Assembly: GCA_046296415.1 (NCBI GenBank)
Contig: JBKBLN010000001.1
Location: 1,581,978-1,645,977, forward strand
From: CAYNRA01 sp046296415
GTDB lineage: Bacteria > Bacteroidota > Bacteroidia > Cytophagales > Spirosomataceae
Reading direction: 5' to 3'
Length of the DNA stretch: 64,000 bases
Below are positions 26,640-35,374 of the stretch, piece after piece. The position numbers were made by a program, and so were the translations under genes. The notes beneath the pieces were generated by a model. It did no database searches and was not told the DNA's origin. It saw only the letters and a program-made list of their open reading frames with translations. Each line of letters starts with the position of its first letter. Position 1 is the first letter of the stretch.

Positions 26640-27246
26640 ATTTATGGGTCTGTAGGCTAATCTTCCACTTTGGATTCGCTTTCACATACGAAATAATTTC
26701 AGGTAGTAATTTTTCCTGCTTTGACCATTCAGGCTGAAGGAGTAAATGACATGTCGATGTTACTTTTTCTGCATGCTTCTCGGCAAATACTAGATCAGAG
26801 AGGTGATAAATAACCACTTTTAATTCGTTGGCTACGGCATAAATACTCTCATCTGGGGTCATGAACTTCTTGGGCGAAAAACAAACCCAATCCCAATGTC
26901 CAGACACCGGATAAACTCCAGCAGTCTCTACATTGGTCGTAAATCCTGCGGCTTGCAAGGCTTGAGTTAGCTCATCCAAATGGTACATCATCGGTTCTCC
27001 TCCGGTGATGACAGCCAAACGGCCAGGGTGCATCATCGCACCCGAGACAATCGAGGGAATATCTTTTTTTGGGTGAGCCTCAGCGTCCCAGGATTCTTTG
27101 ACATCACACCATACGCAACCTACCTCACAACCACCCAGCCGGATGAAATAAGCTGCCTTTCCTTGATGAAAACCTTCACCTTGTAAGGTGTAAAATGCCT
27201 CCATCACAGGAAGCTCTTGTAAATTATATACGGTACGTTTTGACAT
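26623..27246 (-). CDS. queE: 7-carboxy-7-deazaguanine synthase QueE
   Basis: This radical SAM enzyme converts 6-carboxytetrahydropterin to 7-carboxy-7-deazaguanine in queuosine synthesis. The motif CEVGCVWCD gives a normal CX3CX2C cluster, preceded by FYTLQGEGFHQG and followed by VITGGEPMMY, as in QueE proteins. The 207-residue length is usual. queG is elsewhere in the window (60704), and a pterin synthase homologue is at 42959. The -7 box at 27263-27270 supports the ATG at 27246. Confidence 0.93.
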   Translation of the reverse strand: MSKRTVYNLQELPVMEAFYTLQGEGFHQGKAAYFIRLGGCEVGCVWCDVKESWDAEAHPKKDIPSIVSGAMMHPGRLAVITGGEPMMYHLDELTQALQAAGFTTNVETAGVYPVSGHWDWVCFSPKKFMTPDESIYAVANELKVVIYHLSDLVFAEKHAEKVTSTCHLLLQPEWSKQEKLLPEIISYVKANPKWKISLQTHKFMQIP

Positions 27247-27262
27247 ATTCTTTAGAATGACG

Positions 27263-27270
27263 CAAAATTA
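27263..27270 (-). promoter_or_regulatory. -7 promoter element TAATTTTG for queE
   Basis: The box matches TAnnTTTG on the - strand and ends 16 bases before the queE start. It is back to back with the ispG promoter about 50 bases away. Confidence 0.5.
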
Positions 27271-27291
27271 CAAACAGATTTGCGCAATTTG

Positions 27292-27324
27292 TTGTTACCT
27301 AAAAAGTAAAATAGGGTAAATTTG
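27292..27324 (+). promoter_or_regulatory. ispG promoter: TTG, 22 bases, TAAATTTG
   Basis: The -7 box TAAATTTG is at 27317-27324, with a TTG at 27292-27294 upstream. Transcription would start near 27331, which argues that translation begins at the ATG at 27349 and not at the upstream in-frame codon at 27322. Confidence 0.55.
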
Positions 27325-27348
27325 CCCAAAATCCAGCGTATCATTTGT

Positions 27349-29301
27349 ATGACAGCTCTTTCCTATTGTACCTCATTAACTTCCTATAAACGTAGAAAAA
27401 CGATTTCTGTCAAAATAGGTTCCGTTTGGATGGGCTCCGATTATCCCATTCGGGTTCAATCCATGACCACTGTGGATACTATGGACACAGAAGGTTCCAT
27501 CGCCCAGTGTATCCGAATGATCGAATCGGGTTGTGAATTAATTCGGATCACCGCCCCATCCGTCAAAGAAGCCCAAAATTTAGAGAATATCAAAAAAGGC
27601 CTTCGGGCAGCTGGATATGACACCCCACTCGTGGCCGATATCCATTTTACACCCAATGCAGCCGAACTTGCTGCACGAATTGTCGAAAAGGTCCGAATTA
27701 ATCCCGGAAATTATGTAGACAAGAAACGTTTTGAAACGATCGATTATACCGACGAATCGTATAGCGCTGAATTGGAACGAATTCGTGAACGTTTTTTACC
27801 CTTGGTAAAAATTTGCAAAGAATATGGCACAGCCATGCGCATCGGAACCAATCATGGTTCATTATCCGATCGTATTCTAAGTCGATACGGCGATACCCCT
27901 CTTGGTATGGTGGAGTCTGCCTTGGAGTTTCTACGTATTTGCCATGAAGAACAATTTGATCAAATTGTGATTTCCATGAAATCCTCCAATCCACAAGTAA
28001 TGGTGCAAGCTTACCGATTACTGGTTCATCGATTGGAACAGGAAAACCTACCTGCCTATCCTCTGCACCTAGGTGTTACCGAGGCAGGAGAAGGGGAGGA
28101 TGGCCGCATTAAGTCGGCGATGGGAATAGGTACTCTACTAGAAGATGGTTTAGGTGATACGGTTCGGGTTAGTTTAACGGAAGATCCTGAATTTGAAGCT
28201 CCCGTGGCTAAATCACTCATTGATCGATACACAGGTCGCGCAGAAAAATCGTCTCCTATACACTTGGTTCAATCACCACCCAATCCATTTGAATACCAGC
28301 GTAGACGAACCCACGAAGTGGCGAATTTTGGTGCTTCTCAAGTTCCTCGGGTCATTGCCGATTTTTCTCACTCTCCGGTGGTGGATGTCGATCAATTGAA
28401 ATCCATCGGTCATTTTTATCTTCCTGCACTGGACAAATGGAGTATGAACGATCTAGGCGCCGACTACCTCTACTCAGGAAAAACGCCCGTAGCTTTTATG
28501 CTACCCAATGGTCTTCGTGAAATACAAGATGCAGCTGTCTGGGAAACCTCGGGTAGACCTAAATCGGTTCATCCTTTGTATGATTTTCCGCAATGGCCAA
28601 GTGAGGATGCGGGTGTGTCTTTCCTAAGGATTTCGGCGGAGGATCTGACCGAAACGTTGGCACAAAAATTAACTGCTCTGCATCAAACTGTTTTATGTTT
28701 ATTCACTTCCAATGCGCATGCGTATCCAGCCCTTCGGGCCGCATTTATGCAGTTGGCTCAGGCAGGTGTACAGCTTCCAGTAGTGCTTTGTCGGACGTAT
28801 TCGGAGGTGGGCGAGAGTGATTTCCAACTATATGCTGCCACTGATACGGGTGGATTGTTGATTGATGGTTTTGGGGATGGAATTTGGTTAACCAATTCTC
28901 ACCAAACCGCACTTCAGCAAAAAATGATTAATTCCACTAGTTTTGGAATTCTTCAAGCGGCGCGTACCCGCATGACCAAAACAGAGTATATCTCTTGTCC
29001 GTCATGTGGCCGAACGTTGTTCGACTTACAAGAGACTACAGCAAAAATTAGAAAACGCACAGATCACCTCAAAGGGGTGAAAATCGGAATCATGGGTTGC
29101 ATCGTCAATGGTCCCGGAGAAATGGCCGATGCAGATTATGGCTATGTTGGCATGGGTAAAGATAAAATTGCCCTATACAGAGGTCAAGAGGTGGTGAAAC
29201 GCTCGGTCCATACGGACCATGCGGTGGATGCTTTGATTGATTTAATCAAAGAAGACGGGAAATGGATTGAACCAACCACAATGGAAGCGCTCGGCGCATA
29301 A
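27349..29301 (+). CDS. ispG: 4-hydroxy-3-methylbut-2-enyl diphosphate synthase, long form
   Basis: IspG makes HMBPP in the MEP isoprenoid pathway using a [4Fe-4S] cluster. The N-terminal TIM barrel (VGSVWMGSDYPIRVQSMTT after an initial YKRRKT) and the C-terminal ferredoxin-like domain with cluster residues in SCPSCGRTLFDLQ and GCIVNGPGEMADADYG are clear. At 650 residues it is the long three-domain form with a large middle insert (about residues 270-540), as in Bacteroidota, chlamydiae and plants. It heads a five-gene run with very small gaps to 30790. Confidence 0.95.
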   Translation: MTALSYCTSLTSYKRRKTISVKIGSVWMGSDYPIRVQSMTTVDTMDTEGSIAQCIRMIESGCELIRITAPSVKEAQNLENIKKGLRAAGYDTPLVADIHFTPNAAELAARIVEKVRINPGNYVDKKRFETIDYTDESYSAELERIRERFLPLVKICKEYGTAMRIGTNHGSLSDRILSRYGDTPLGMVESALEFLRICHEEQFDQIVISMKSSNPQVMVQAYRLLVHRLEQENLPAYPLHLGVTEAGEGEDGRIKSAMGIGTLLEDGLGDTVRVSLTEDPEFEAPVAKSLIDRYTGRAEKSSPIHLVQSPPNPFEYQRRRTHEVANFGASQVPRVIADFSHSPVVDVDQLKSIGHFYLPALDKWSMNDLGADYLYSGKTPVAFMLPNGLREIQDAAVWETSGRPKSVHPLYDFPQWPSEDAGVSFLRISAEDLTETLAQKLTALHQTVLCLFTSNAHAYPALRAAFMQLAQAGVQLPVVLCRTYSEVGESDFQLYAATDTGGLLIDGFGDGIWLTNSHQTALQQKMINSTSFGILQAARTRMTKTEYISCPSCGRTLFDLQETTAKIRKRTDHLKGVKIGIMGCIVNGPGEMADADYGYVGMGKDKIALYRGQEVVKRSVHTDHAVDALIDLIKEDGKWIEPTTMEALGA

Positions 29302-29306
29302 ATAAC

Positions 29307-29501
29307 ATGAATAAATTACTTCGATATCTACAAATCGCTCCGGTATTTTCGTACTTCTTTCGCGTTTTTCAGAAAGACTCAGATGGAAAGTATCCCTCTA
29401 GTTTCAACTTAAAAATGATGCATGGAATCAATAAGATTTCCATCCTCATGTTCTTGGTGTGTGTCATTGTTCTGATCATACGCGCCTTTACCCGATACTA
29501 A
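29307..29501 (+). CDS. Small membrane protein, DUF6728-like
   Basis: The 64-residue protein has an amphipathic N-terminus with YFFRVFQKDSDGKYPSSFN, a central MMHGINKISI, and one hydrophobic helix, ILMFLVCVIVLII, near the C-terminus. This pattern resembles a small Bacteroidota family (DUF6728) of unknown role. It starts 5 bases after ispG, and the next gene starts 1 base after its stop, so it is very probably translated. Confidence 0.65.
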   Translation: MNKLLRYLQIAPVFSYFFRVFQKDSDGKYPSSFNLKMMHGINKISILMFLVCVIVLIIRAFTRY

Positions 29502-29502
29502 G

Positions 29503-29844
29503 ATGGACTTGCTGGAGGCGATCCGTTCGCATTGCTTGGCAAAGGAGGGTGTGACAGAAGAACTCCCTTTTGGTCCTGAAACCTTGGTATTCAAGGTGGA
29601 AGGAAAGATGTTTGCCTTGGTTCCGCTTGATACCGACCAGCTTAGCCTCACGGTCAAAAATACGCCTGAAAAAAATGAAGAACTTCGAGCAGAGTATGAC
29701 CAAGTGGTACCTGGGTATCATACCAATAAAAAACATTGGAATACCATTCATTTGGATGGCCGTATTTCGGCAAGAGAATGGATGGAATGGCTAGATGAAT
29801 CCTATCAGTTGGTTTTACCCCCCAAAAGGCGACAAAATAAGTAG
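29503..29844 (+). CDS. MmcQ/YjbR family protein
   Basis: The 113-residue protein shows the CyaY-like fold signatures of MmcQ/YjbR: an N-terminal helix ending EELPFGPETLVFKV, then KMFALVPL, and the C-terminal NKKHWNTIHLDGRIS. The family is annotated as DNA-binding by structure, but its biological role is not established. It belongs to the ispG run, one base after the preceding stop. Confidence 0.88.
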   Translation: MDLLEAIRSHCLAKEGVTEELPFGPETLVFKVEGKMFALVPLDTDQLSLTVKNTPEKNEELRAEYDQVVPGYHTNKKHWNTIHLDGRISAREWMEWLDESYQLVLPPKRRQNK

Positions 29845-29856
29845 TCGGCTATTACC

Positions 29857-30411
29857 ATGGAATTACTATTTTTTCTTATTCCCTCTTTTTTGCACGGGTG
29901 GCTAATGGGTGAATTTTCATTCACTGAAACCGAAGAAGACCGTCAAAAAAAACCGGTTAAACAAGGTATAACCTGGTTCGAGTCCGGGAATATCCCGGCA
30001 GCCTTTCGATTTTTTCAGGAGAATGAGCCTCTTTACCCTAAATGTGCCTACTTGTTTTTTTATCGAGGTAAATGCCATGCGCACTTCGAAAATTTTGAAG
30101 CTGCTATTCCTGATTTTGAAAAAGCTCTACGATTGGAAACCACCGTTCCAGATTTTTATGTGGAGCTAGCCAAAGCCTATGCAGGAGCCAAACGTCTGGA
30201 GGAGGCAATCTCCATGTTTAAACGAGCAAGTCGTATGTACTTAGATCAGTCGGCTGAAATTGAACGGAACTTAGGGGAGGTACAACTTCAAAAAGGGGAT
30301 TATGCCGCGGCCTATGCCAACTTTAAGTCGGCCGAAGCACTGGGTGACTCGACCGTTCAAGAGTTAATTCGAAAAGTCAAGCCCCTTGCCATGTCCGATC
30401 GTGAAAAGTGA
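29857..30411 (+). CDS. TPR-repeat protein with N-terminal hydrophobic segment
   Basis: The 184-residue product starts with a hydrophobic stretch (LLFFLIPSFLHGWLMG) that may be a signal anchor. At least three tetratricopeptide-like repeats follow, for example YFYRGKCHAHFENFEAAIPDF and VELAKAYAGAKRLEEAI. Such proteins mediate protein contacts; no specific partner can be named. Its 3' end overlaps the next gene by 11 bases when that gene starts at 30401, which suggests translational coupling. Confidence 0.75.
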   Translation: MELLFFLIPSFLHGWLMGEFSFTETEEDRQKKPVKQGITWFESGNIPAAFRFFQENEPLYPKCAYLFFYRGKCHAHFENFEAAIPDFEKALRLETTVPDFYVELAKAYAGAKRLEEAISMFKRASRMYLDQSAEIERNLGEVQLQKGDYAAAYANFKSAEALGDSTVQELIRKVKPLAMSDREK

Positions 30412-30790
30412 GTATTTATTCGTTTATGGTACCCTCATGGGAAAGTTTCCAGGCAATCCGCTGCACCATGAACTTCTCTTAAGTGGTGAATACCTCGAAG
30501 AAACCACCGTCTCAGGTAGTCTCTATTTGATCGATTCGTATCCCGGTTATATACCCGTCGGGACCGGTCAAGTACATGGCGAACTCTGGACTATCCACCG
30601 CGCTGATTACTTATTTCCGATATTAGACTCCTATGAGGATGTAAATTTAGAACAACCTAGCTCAGGGGAATACCGACGTGAGTTAGTTCCCGTGCGCACA
30701 ACGCAAAATACCCGAGTGGAGGCCTGGATTTATATTTACCAGGGAAGTTTAGAAGATAAAATAAAGCTGGAATCCGGATATTTCCTTTAA
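30401..30790 (+). CDS. Gamma-glutamylcyclotransferase (AIG2/GGCT-like) family protein
   Basis: The fold signature YLFVYGTLM is at the N-terminus and ILDSYEDVN, with the probable catalytic Glu, lies in the middle. Family members release 5-oxoproline from gamma-glutamyl compounds, or act on related substrates. No ATG precedes the conserved core: the possible starts are GTG at 30401 (chosen) and TTG at 30386, both overlapping the TPR gene. The 129-residue length is normal. It ends the ispG run, before a strong terminator. Confidence 0.82.
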   Translation: MKSEYLFVYGTLMGKFPGNPLHHELLLSGEYLEETTVSGSLYLIDSYPGYIPVGTGQVHGELWTIHRADYLFPILDSYEDVNLEQPSSGEYRRELVPVRTTQNTRVEAWIYIYQGSLEDKIKLESGYFL

Positions 30791-30792
30791 GA

Positions 30793-30822
30793 CGAAAAGA
30801 GAGGCCAAGGCCTCTCTTTTCG
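30793..30822. terminator. Bidirectional terminator, nearly perfect palindrome
   Basis: The sequence reads CGAAAAGAGAGG, a 6-base centre CCAAGG, then CCTCTCTTTTCG, giving a 12-base stem with A- and T-rich ends. It separates the convergent GGCT gene (+) and the vWA lipoprotein gene (-). Confidence 0.8.
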
Positions 30823-30823
30823 T

Positions 30824-31840
30824 TTATCTTGGCGTAGTATAAATGTCAAATCGGAGTTTTCGTGGAGCATTCCGGGGAATCACCTGCCTATTTCGTAAGT
30901 AGGTTAGATTGTACACATTGGAAATGACAGAGGAAAGTTTGTTAAAAACGGTGCGGAGCTGGGCGGCATTGGCTGGAAATTCCGCGATTCCCCCGTTACT
31001 GGAAAGATTTTGTAAAACGGTGCGGCTGATCTCGCCCTTTCCCTCTAAACCAATGGCAAAACTCGTGATCTTGTATTGGTTTCGATCGCTTCGCATTTTA
31101 TTTAGCAGGAATTCAGGTGTAAAGGTAGGTCCCGAGTTATTGTCTGCGCCGTCTGTAAAAATAATTAACACCCGGCTTTGAGCCCTGGATTGGAACAACA
31201 TGTCAATTCCACGGTCCACCGACTCATACAAGGTTGTGAATTTACCCTTTTGTAGTCCTCGGATGTAGGATTTTAACGCGTTGCGATCTTTGGATAAGGG
31301 AAAACTCCGGATATCATCCGCAAAATCGACAATCCCCATTTCGGCATTGGGTCGCTCAGTAAAAACACGATCGACAAATTCGGAAGCATAGGTTTGGACA
31401 TTGGCGAAGTCCGTACCTAAGGATTCACTTCGATCCAACACCAAAACGACGGCTATGTCATCGGATTGAGAAAAAGACATGGTAAATTCAACATCTTCCC
31501 TGAATTGATTGGCATCTTGCCGAAATTCAAAGGCTTTGATTTGATCAATCGTGTAGTTGTTGGCATTGGCATCAATAATCCGAAAGTTGTCAATGATCAC
31601 TTTCGTAAAGTTGGTTCCTTCTGGAAAACCTCCGAACGTTTTGGAGAAATCGATTTTAATTTCCCTTGAGGTTCGCTGTTCGTCAAATCGGATTTCTGGG
31701 TTTTGACCTGTTGTATTCCAGAAGTCAAGGTAGATTTGAAACATGCGACCAGTCGGGCCATTCTCTTCGCATGAAATGATTCCTACGCCCAAAATCGAGA
31801 GAAGTAGAAATAAAAGAGGGCGCTGAACGGATTTAATCAT
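30824..31840 (-). CDS. von Willebrand factor A domain lipoprotein
   Basis: The 338-residue protein has a signal peptide with the lipobox GIISC (Cys near residue 24). A beta-rich segment of about 100 residues is followed by a vWA domain. The metal-ion-dependent adhesion site is intact: LVLDRSESLG supplies DxSxS, TTLYESVDRG the Thr, and IIFTDGADNNSG the Asp. vWA domains usually bind protein ligands, and this one should face the periplasm or cell surface. It stands alone, so no partner is suggested by context. Confidence 0.85.
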   Translation of the reverse strand: MIKSVQRPLLFLLLSILGVGIISCEENGPTGRMFQIYLDFWNTTGQNPEIRFDEQRTSREIKIDFSKTFGGFPEGTNFTKVIIDNFRIIDANANNYTIDQIKAFEFRQDANQFREDVEFTMSFSQSDDIAVVLVLDRSESLGTDFANVQTYASEFVDRVFTERPNAEMGIVDFADDIRSFPLSKDRNALKSYIRGLQKGKFTTLYESVDRGIDMLFQSRAQSRVLIIFTDGADNNSGPTFTPEFLLNKMRSDRNQYKITSFAIGLEGKGEISRTVLQNLSSNGGIAEFPANAAQLRTVFNKLSSVISNVYNLTYLRNRQVIPRNAPRKLRFDIYTTPR

Positions 31841-31946
31841 GTATTTTTGTGTTTAATTTCCAAGATAGGGTGTGTCTATGTTATCCGAATAACGTAATGA
31901 CATTCCATTTTTGGTTACAAAATTCAAAAAAATTAATTCAAACTCC

Positions 31947-32540
31947 ATGCAAACTGCTCTGATTATCCTGGCTGCCGGTGAATCCAAACGTATGGGAACC
32001 GTTAAACAGCTTCTTCCGATCGAGGGTAAAAGTATTTTATTGCGCATGATTGAAGAGGGTTTGAAGACGGCTTGTTATCCAATAAGCGTTGTTTTGGGTG
32101 CGCACAAGGCCCAAATTGTCCCTACTTTGATTGACCTTCCCATCAACCTGGTTGATAATTCCCAATGGGCCACCGGAATGGCTAGTTCCATTCGCATGGG
32201 CCTTGTTGGTACCTATTTAATTGAGAAAAATATTGATTCGGTCATCATTGTACCGGCCGATATGCCATTTGTAACCCAAACTATTCTCGAAGAACTTGTT
32301 TCACGAGCTGAATTGTCCACCAAGAAGATAATTGCCTGTCGGTACCAAGGCACCTTAGGAGTGCCGGTTTTGTTTAAGCGGGAACGTTTTGCAGACTTGT
32401 TGGAACTCAAAGAAGATGAAGGTGCCAGAAAACTCATTGCCGCCCATAAAGAGGAGGTCGAAATCGTCGATTTCCCAGATGGAGCCATCGATCTGGATAC
32501 CCCAGAGGCCTATCAACAGTTTATTTTTCGGCAGAATTGA
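31947..32540 (+). CDS. MobA-like nucleotidyltransferase (possible molybdopterin cytidylyltransferase)
   Basis: The 197-residue protein has the MobA-like NTP-transferase signature ILAAGESKRMGTVKQLLP near the N-terminus. VPADMPFVT near residue 110 contains the Mg-binding Asp, and the C-terminus carries DLDTPEAYQ. This pattern fits MocA, which makes the cytosine-dinucleotide molybdenum cofactor used by the hydroxylase at 37466-40071. Other NTP transferases share the fold. The ATG at 31947 directly precedes the conserved strand; an upstream in-frame ATG at 31911 adds a poor extension. The acyltransferase gene follows 3 bases later. Confidence 0.8.
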   Translation: MQTALIILAAGESKRMGTVKQLLPIEGKSILLRMIEEGLKTACYPISVVLGAHKAQIVPTLIDLPINLVDNSQWATGMASSIRMGLVGTYLIEKNIDSVIIVPADMPFVTQTILEELVSRAELSTKKIIACRYQGTLGVPVLFKRERFADLLELKEDEGARKLIAAHKEEVEIVDFPDGAIDLDTPEAYQQFIFRQN

Positions 32541-32543
32541 CAG

Positions 32544-33419
32544 ATGAAAAGAATCGTATTTTACCTAGCCAAGCCCTTTTTGTTGGGATATTCGAAATTA
32601 CCTCTTTCTTTCCATTACTGGGTATCAGATTGGATCTTGTATCCCGTGCTCTACCAACTTGTCGGATATCGTAAAAAGGTAGTTACCGAAAACCTAAGAC
32701 GATCGTTTCCCTCGGATTCAGTGGCTGAAATTCAACAAAAGGTCCAGGATTTTTATCATTACTTGACGGATCTCTTTGTAGAAACCATCAAAGGTTTTAC
32801 CATATCCGACGAGGAATTACGCGCGCGGGTGGAGTTTGATCCCTTTCCTGTTCTGGATGAATGGTTCAAAGAGAGCAAGAGTGCCGTTTTATCGGTTGGC
32901 CATTATGGAAACTATGAGTGGGTTTGTATGCGTCTACCTGAAGTCATGCCACATGATTTTTGGGTCCCCTATCGGCAGCTAACCAATCCGTATTTTGATG
33001 CCCTGTTTACAAAATCCAGGAGCAAGTTAGGGGCTGTCATGTTTCCGACTTTTGAAACCTACCAGCGATTAAGAAAGGTAGATCGTCCTATGATCTTGGG
33101 CTTAGCCAATGACCAAGCCTCTCCACCCGACAAATCATATTGGACTACTTTCTTAAATCAAGATACCTCTTTTTTTTGGGGGACTGAGCGAATCGCCAAA
33201 ATGCACAATTGGCCTGTTTTCTATATGCGCATTCATCGACCGCGACGTGGATTTTACCGGGTTTCATGGGAAATTTTATGCGAAGACCCCAAATCTTTGC
33301 CCTCAGGAGCTATTTTAGAGAGGCATGCGAGGTGGTTGGAGGCCGACATTACCAAGGATCCAAGGTATTGGTTATGGAGTCACCGACGTTGGAAACACCA
33401 AAGACCTTCTTCTACATAA
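32544..33419 (+). CDS. LpxL/HtrB-like lysophospholipid acyltransferase family protein
   Basis: The 291-residue protein resembles Kdo-lipid A late acyltransferases. The N-terminus is hydrophobic, the HX4E catalytic motif is in GHYGNYEW near residues 117-124, and DQASPPDKSYWTTFLNQDTSF is typical of the Bacteroidota form. It probably adds an acyl chain to lipid A or an aminolipid at the inner membrane. The gene is 3 bases after the nucleotidyltransferase gene, and its 3' end overlaps the convergent Sua5-like gene by 8 bases. Confidence 0.88.
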   Translation: MKRIVFYLAKPFLLGYSKLPLSFHYWVSDWILYPVLYQLVGYRKKVVTENLRRSFPSDSVAEIQQKVQDFYHYLTDLFVETIKGFTISDEELRARVEFDPFPVLDEWFKESKSAVLSVGHYGNYEWVCMRLPEVMPHDFWVPYRQLTNPYFDALFTKSRSKLGAVMFPTFETYQRLRKVDRPMILGLANDQASPPDKSYWTTFLNQDTSFFWGTERIAKMHNWPVFYMRIHRPRRGFYRVSWEILCEDPKSLPSGAILERHARWLEADITKDPRYWLWSHRRWKHQRPSST

Positions 33420-34041
33420 TTTCAGCTAAGTCGCCCAAGCCTTGTCGAATTACCTCGAAATCATCGGTGGTTGCATCGATTACCGTAGAGGCCGTTATCC
33501 CACACCAACCGCCATCGATCACAATATCCACCAAGTGTTTGTTTTGCTCGTAAATGACCTCAATCTCATTCGGATATTCGACAAAATCGTCCTCCGTATT
33601 TTTTACCGAGGCCGTAATGATTGGATTACCAAGACGCTCGACGAGTAAATGAGGTATTTCATGGTCGGGTACCCGAATCCCAATACTTTTTCGAGTCGAT
33701 TGCAGCGTCTTGGGCAATTCGTTGGTGGTAGGTAAAATAAACGTAAATGGTCCTGGGAAGGCCCTTTTCATGATTTTAAAGGCAGCATTGGAGACCTTTG
33801 CGTAGGCTGCAATGTTGGAAAGATCCTCGCAAATAATGGACAAATTATTATTCTTTACTTTGATCCCCTTAATTTGACACAAGCGTTCCACTGCCCGGTT
33901 TTGAAAGATATCACATCCCATAGCGTACACTGTGTCGGTGGGATAAATGATCAGCCCACCATCTTGAAGACAACGAATGACCTGATCCACTTTTCGTGGA
34001 TCAGGATTTTGGGGAAATAGTTGAATTAACTCGGCTGCCAT
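33412..34041 (-). CDS. Sua5/YciO/YrdC family protein (L-threonylcarbamoyladenylate synthase-like)
   Basis: Members form threonylcarbamoyl-AMP for t6A37 of ANN-decoding tRNAs. The 209-residue protein has the core GLIIYPTDTVYAMGCD, KRAFPGPFTFIL and SIGIRVPDH. It is the short YciO-like type without the C-terminal Sua5 domain, and the usual KR...PLS segment reads KGIKVKNNNLSIIC. Whether it is the main t6A enzyme or the paralogous YciO is unclear. It is 7 bases downstream of the M20 hydrolase stop-to-start junction on the same strand. Confidence 0.85.
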   Translation of the reverse strand: MAAELIQLFPQNPDPRKVDQVIRCLQDGGLIIYPTDTVYAMGCDIFQNRAVERLCQIKGIKVKNNNLSIICEDLSNIAAYAKVSNAAFKIMKRAFPGPFTFILPTTNELPKTLQSTRKSIGIRVPDHEIPHLLVERLGNPIITASVKNTEDDFVEYPNEIEVIYEQNKHLVDIVIDGGWCGITASTVIDATTDDFEVIRQGLGDLAEIM

Positions 34042-34048
34042 AAATCAA

Positions 34049-35365
34049 TTATTTCTTTTTGGCTGGTGCCATCTTTTTTTGGTTGTAATCCACTACCAAA
34101 CTGGCGAGTGCTTTGATCCCTAAATCGAATCCAGATTCATCGATATAGAAATCAGGGGTATGATGAGGGGCTACCTCGGAGGCTTTTTTGGTCGGATCCA
34201 TCCCTCCGAGGAAAAAGAAAAATCCGGGAATTTTTTCTTGGAAATAGCTAAAATCTTCAGCTCCCATCGCAGCTGGAACAATTCGGACTTGATCTTTTCC
34301 CGCTACTTCATACAAGGTTTCCTCCATCATATCCGTTAAGGCAGGGTCATTGTAAGTTACAGGATACCCGTGATCAATGGTAACATCAGCAGTTGCACCT
34401 GCACTTTCTGCTATGTTTTTGGAAATTTGTTCGATACGCTGATGAACCAGGAGGCGTTGTTCTTTTCCAAGTGTGCGAATGGTACCAATCATTTCCACCT
34501 GTTCGGGGATGATGTTATTTCGAATACCACCATGAATCGCACCTACAGTTACCACGGCCGGATTTTCGGTCAACATTACATTTCTCGACACAATTGTCTG
34601 CAACCCCATAACTACTTGCGAGGCTGTAACAATGGGATCAACTCCTGACCACGGATAGGCACCATGGGTTTGTTTCCCTTTTAAACGAATTCGCAACTGA
34701 TCAACAGCCGCCATGGTAGCCCCTGGGCGGTAGGCGATTACTCCAACGGGAGTTTGAGAATTAATGTGCAATCCGAAGATCGCGTCCACTTTTGGATTCT
34801 CCAAAACCCCCGCTTGGACCATGGCATTGGCTCCGAAAGCCTCTTTGGTATCATATACGCCTTCCTCGGCAGGTTGAAAAATAAATTTAACGGTACCGGC
34901 TAAATCCTTTTTGAGACCAGTCAAAACCTCCGCGACACCCATCAACATCGCCACATGGGTATCATGACCACACGCATGCATGACACCCGTCTTCTGACCA
35001 TTATATTCCGTCATAACGGTCGATTTAAACGGTATATCCACACGTTCATTGACCGGAAGCGCATCCATATCAGCACGAAGCGCGACCACCGGACCTGGTT
35101 TATCTCCACGTAAAATGCCAACAACTCCCGTGACGGCGATGCCCTCTTGCACCTCTAAGCCCAAAGACTTAAGATGATCAGCCACAATCTTAGCGGTTCT
35201 AAACTCCTGATTTCCTAATTCGGGATGTTGATGTAAATCGCGACGCCAGCTGACAACCTTCGATTCTATTTCGTTGGCTCTTACGGAAATTAAAGGTTTT
35301 AAAGTGGATTGGGCTACCGCCAGCTGTGAGCCAAGCAGCAAGGAAGTTACAAGTAATTTGTTCAT
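34049..35365 (-). CDS. Exported M20-family amidohydrolase / metallopeptidase
   Basis: The 438-residue protein has a signal peptide (1-19, AVAQ) and the M20D layout of amidohydrolases such as hippurate or N-acyl-amino-acid hydrolases. Metal and active-site motifs are RADMDALPV, MHACGHDTHVAM, QPAEEGVYDT and MGAEDFSYF. A dimerisation domain lies in the middle (about residues 205-320). It is periplasmic by its signal peptide. The GDPD gene lies 9 bases upstream on the same strand, so these genes and the Sua5-like gene may form an operon. Confidence 0.9.
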   Translation of the reverse strand: MNKLLVTSLLLGSQLAVAQSTLKPLISVRANEIESKVVSWRRDLHQHPELGNQEFRTAKIVADHLKSLGLEVQEGIAVTGVVGILRGDKPGPVVALRADMDALPVNERVDIPFKSTVMTEYNGQKTGVMHACGHDTHVAMLMGVAEVLTGLKKDLAGTVKFIFQPAEEGVYDTKEAFGANAMVQAGVLENPKVDAIFGLHINSQTPVGVIAYRPGATMAAVDQLRIRLKGKQTHGAYPWSGVDPIVTASQVVMGLQTIVSRNVMLTENPAVVTVGAIHGGIRNNIIPEQVEMIGTIRTLGKEQRLLVHQRIEQISKNIAESAGATADVTIDHGYPVTYNDPALTDMMEETLYEVAGKDQVRIVPAAMGAEDFSYFQEKIPGFFFFLGGMDPTKKASEVAPHHTPDFYIDESGFDLGIKALASLVVDYNQKKMAPAKKK

Positions 35366-35374
35366 ACGGTATCG

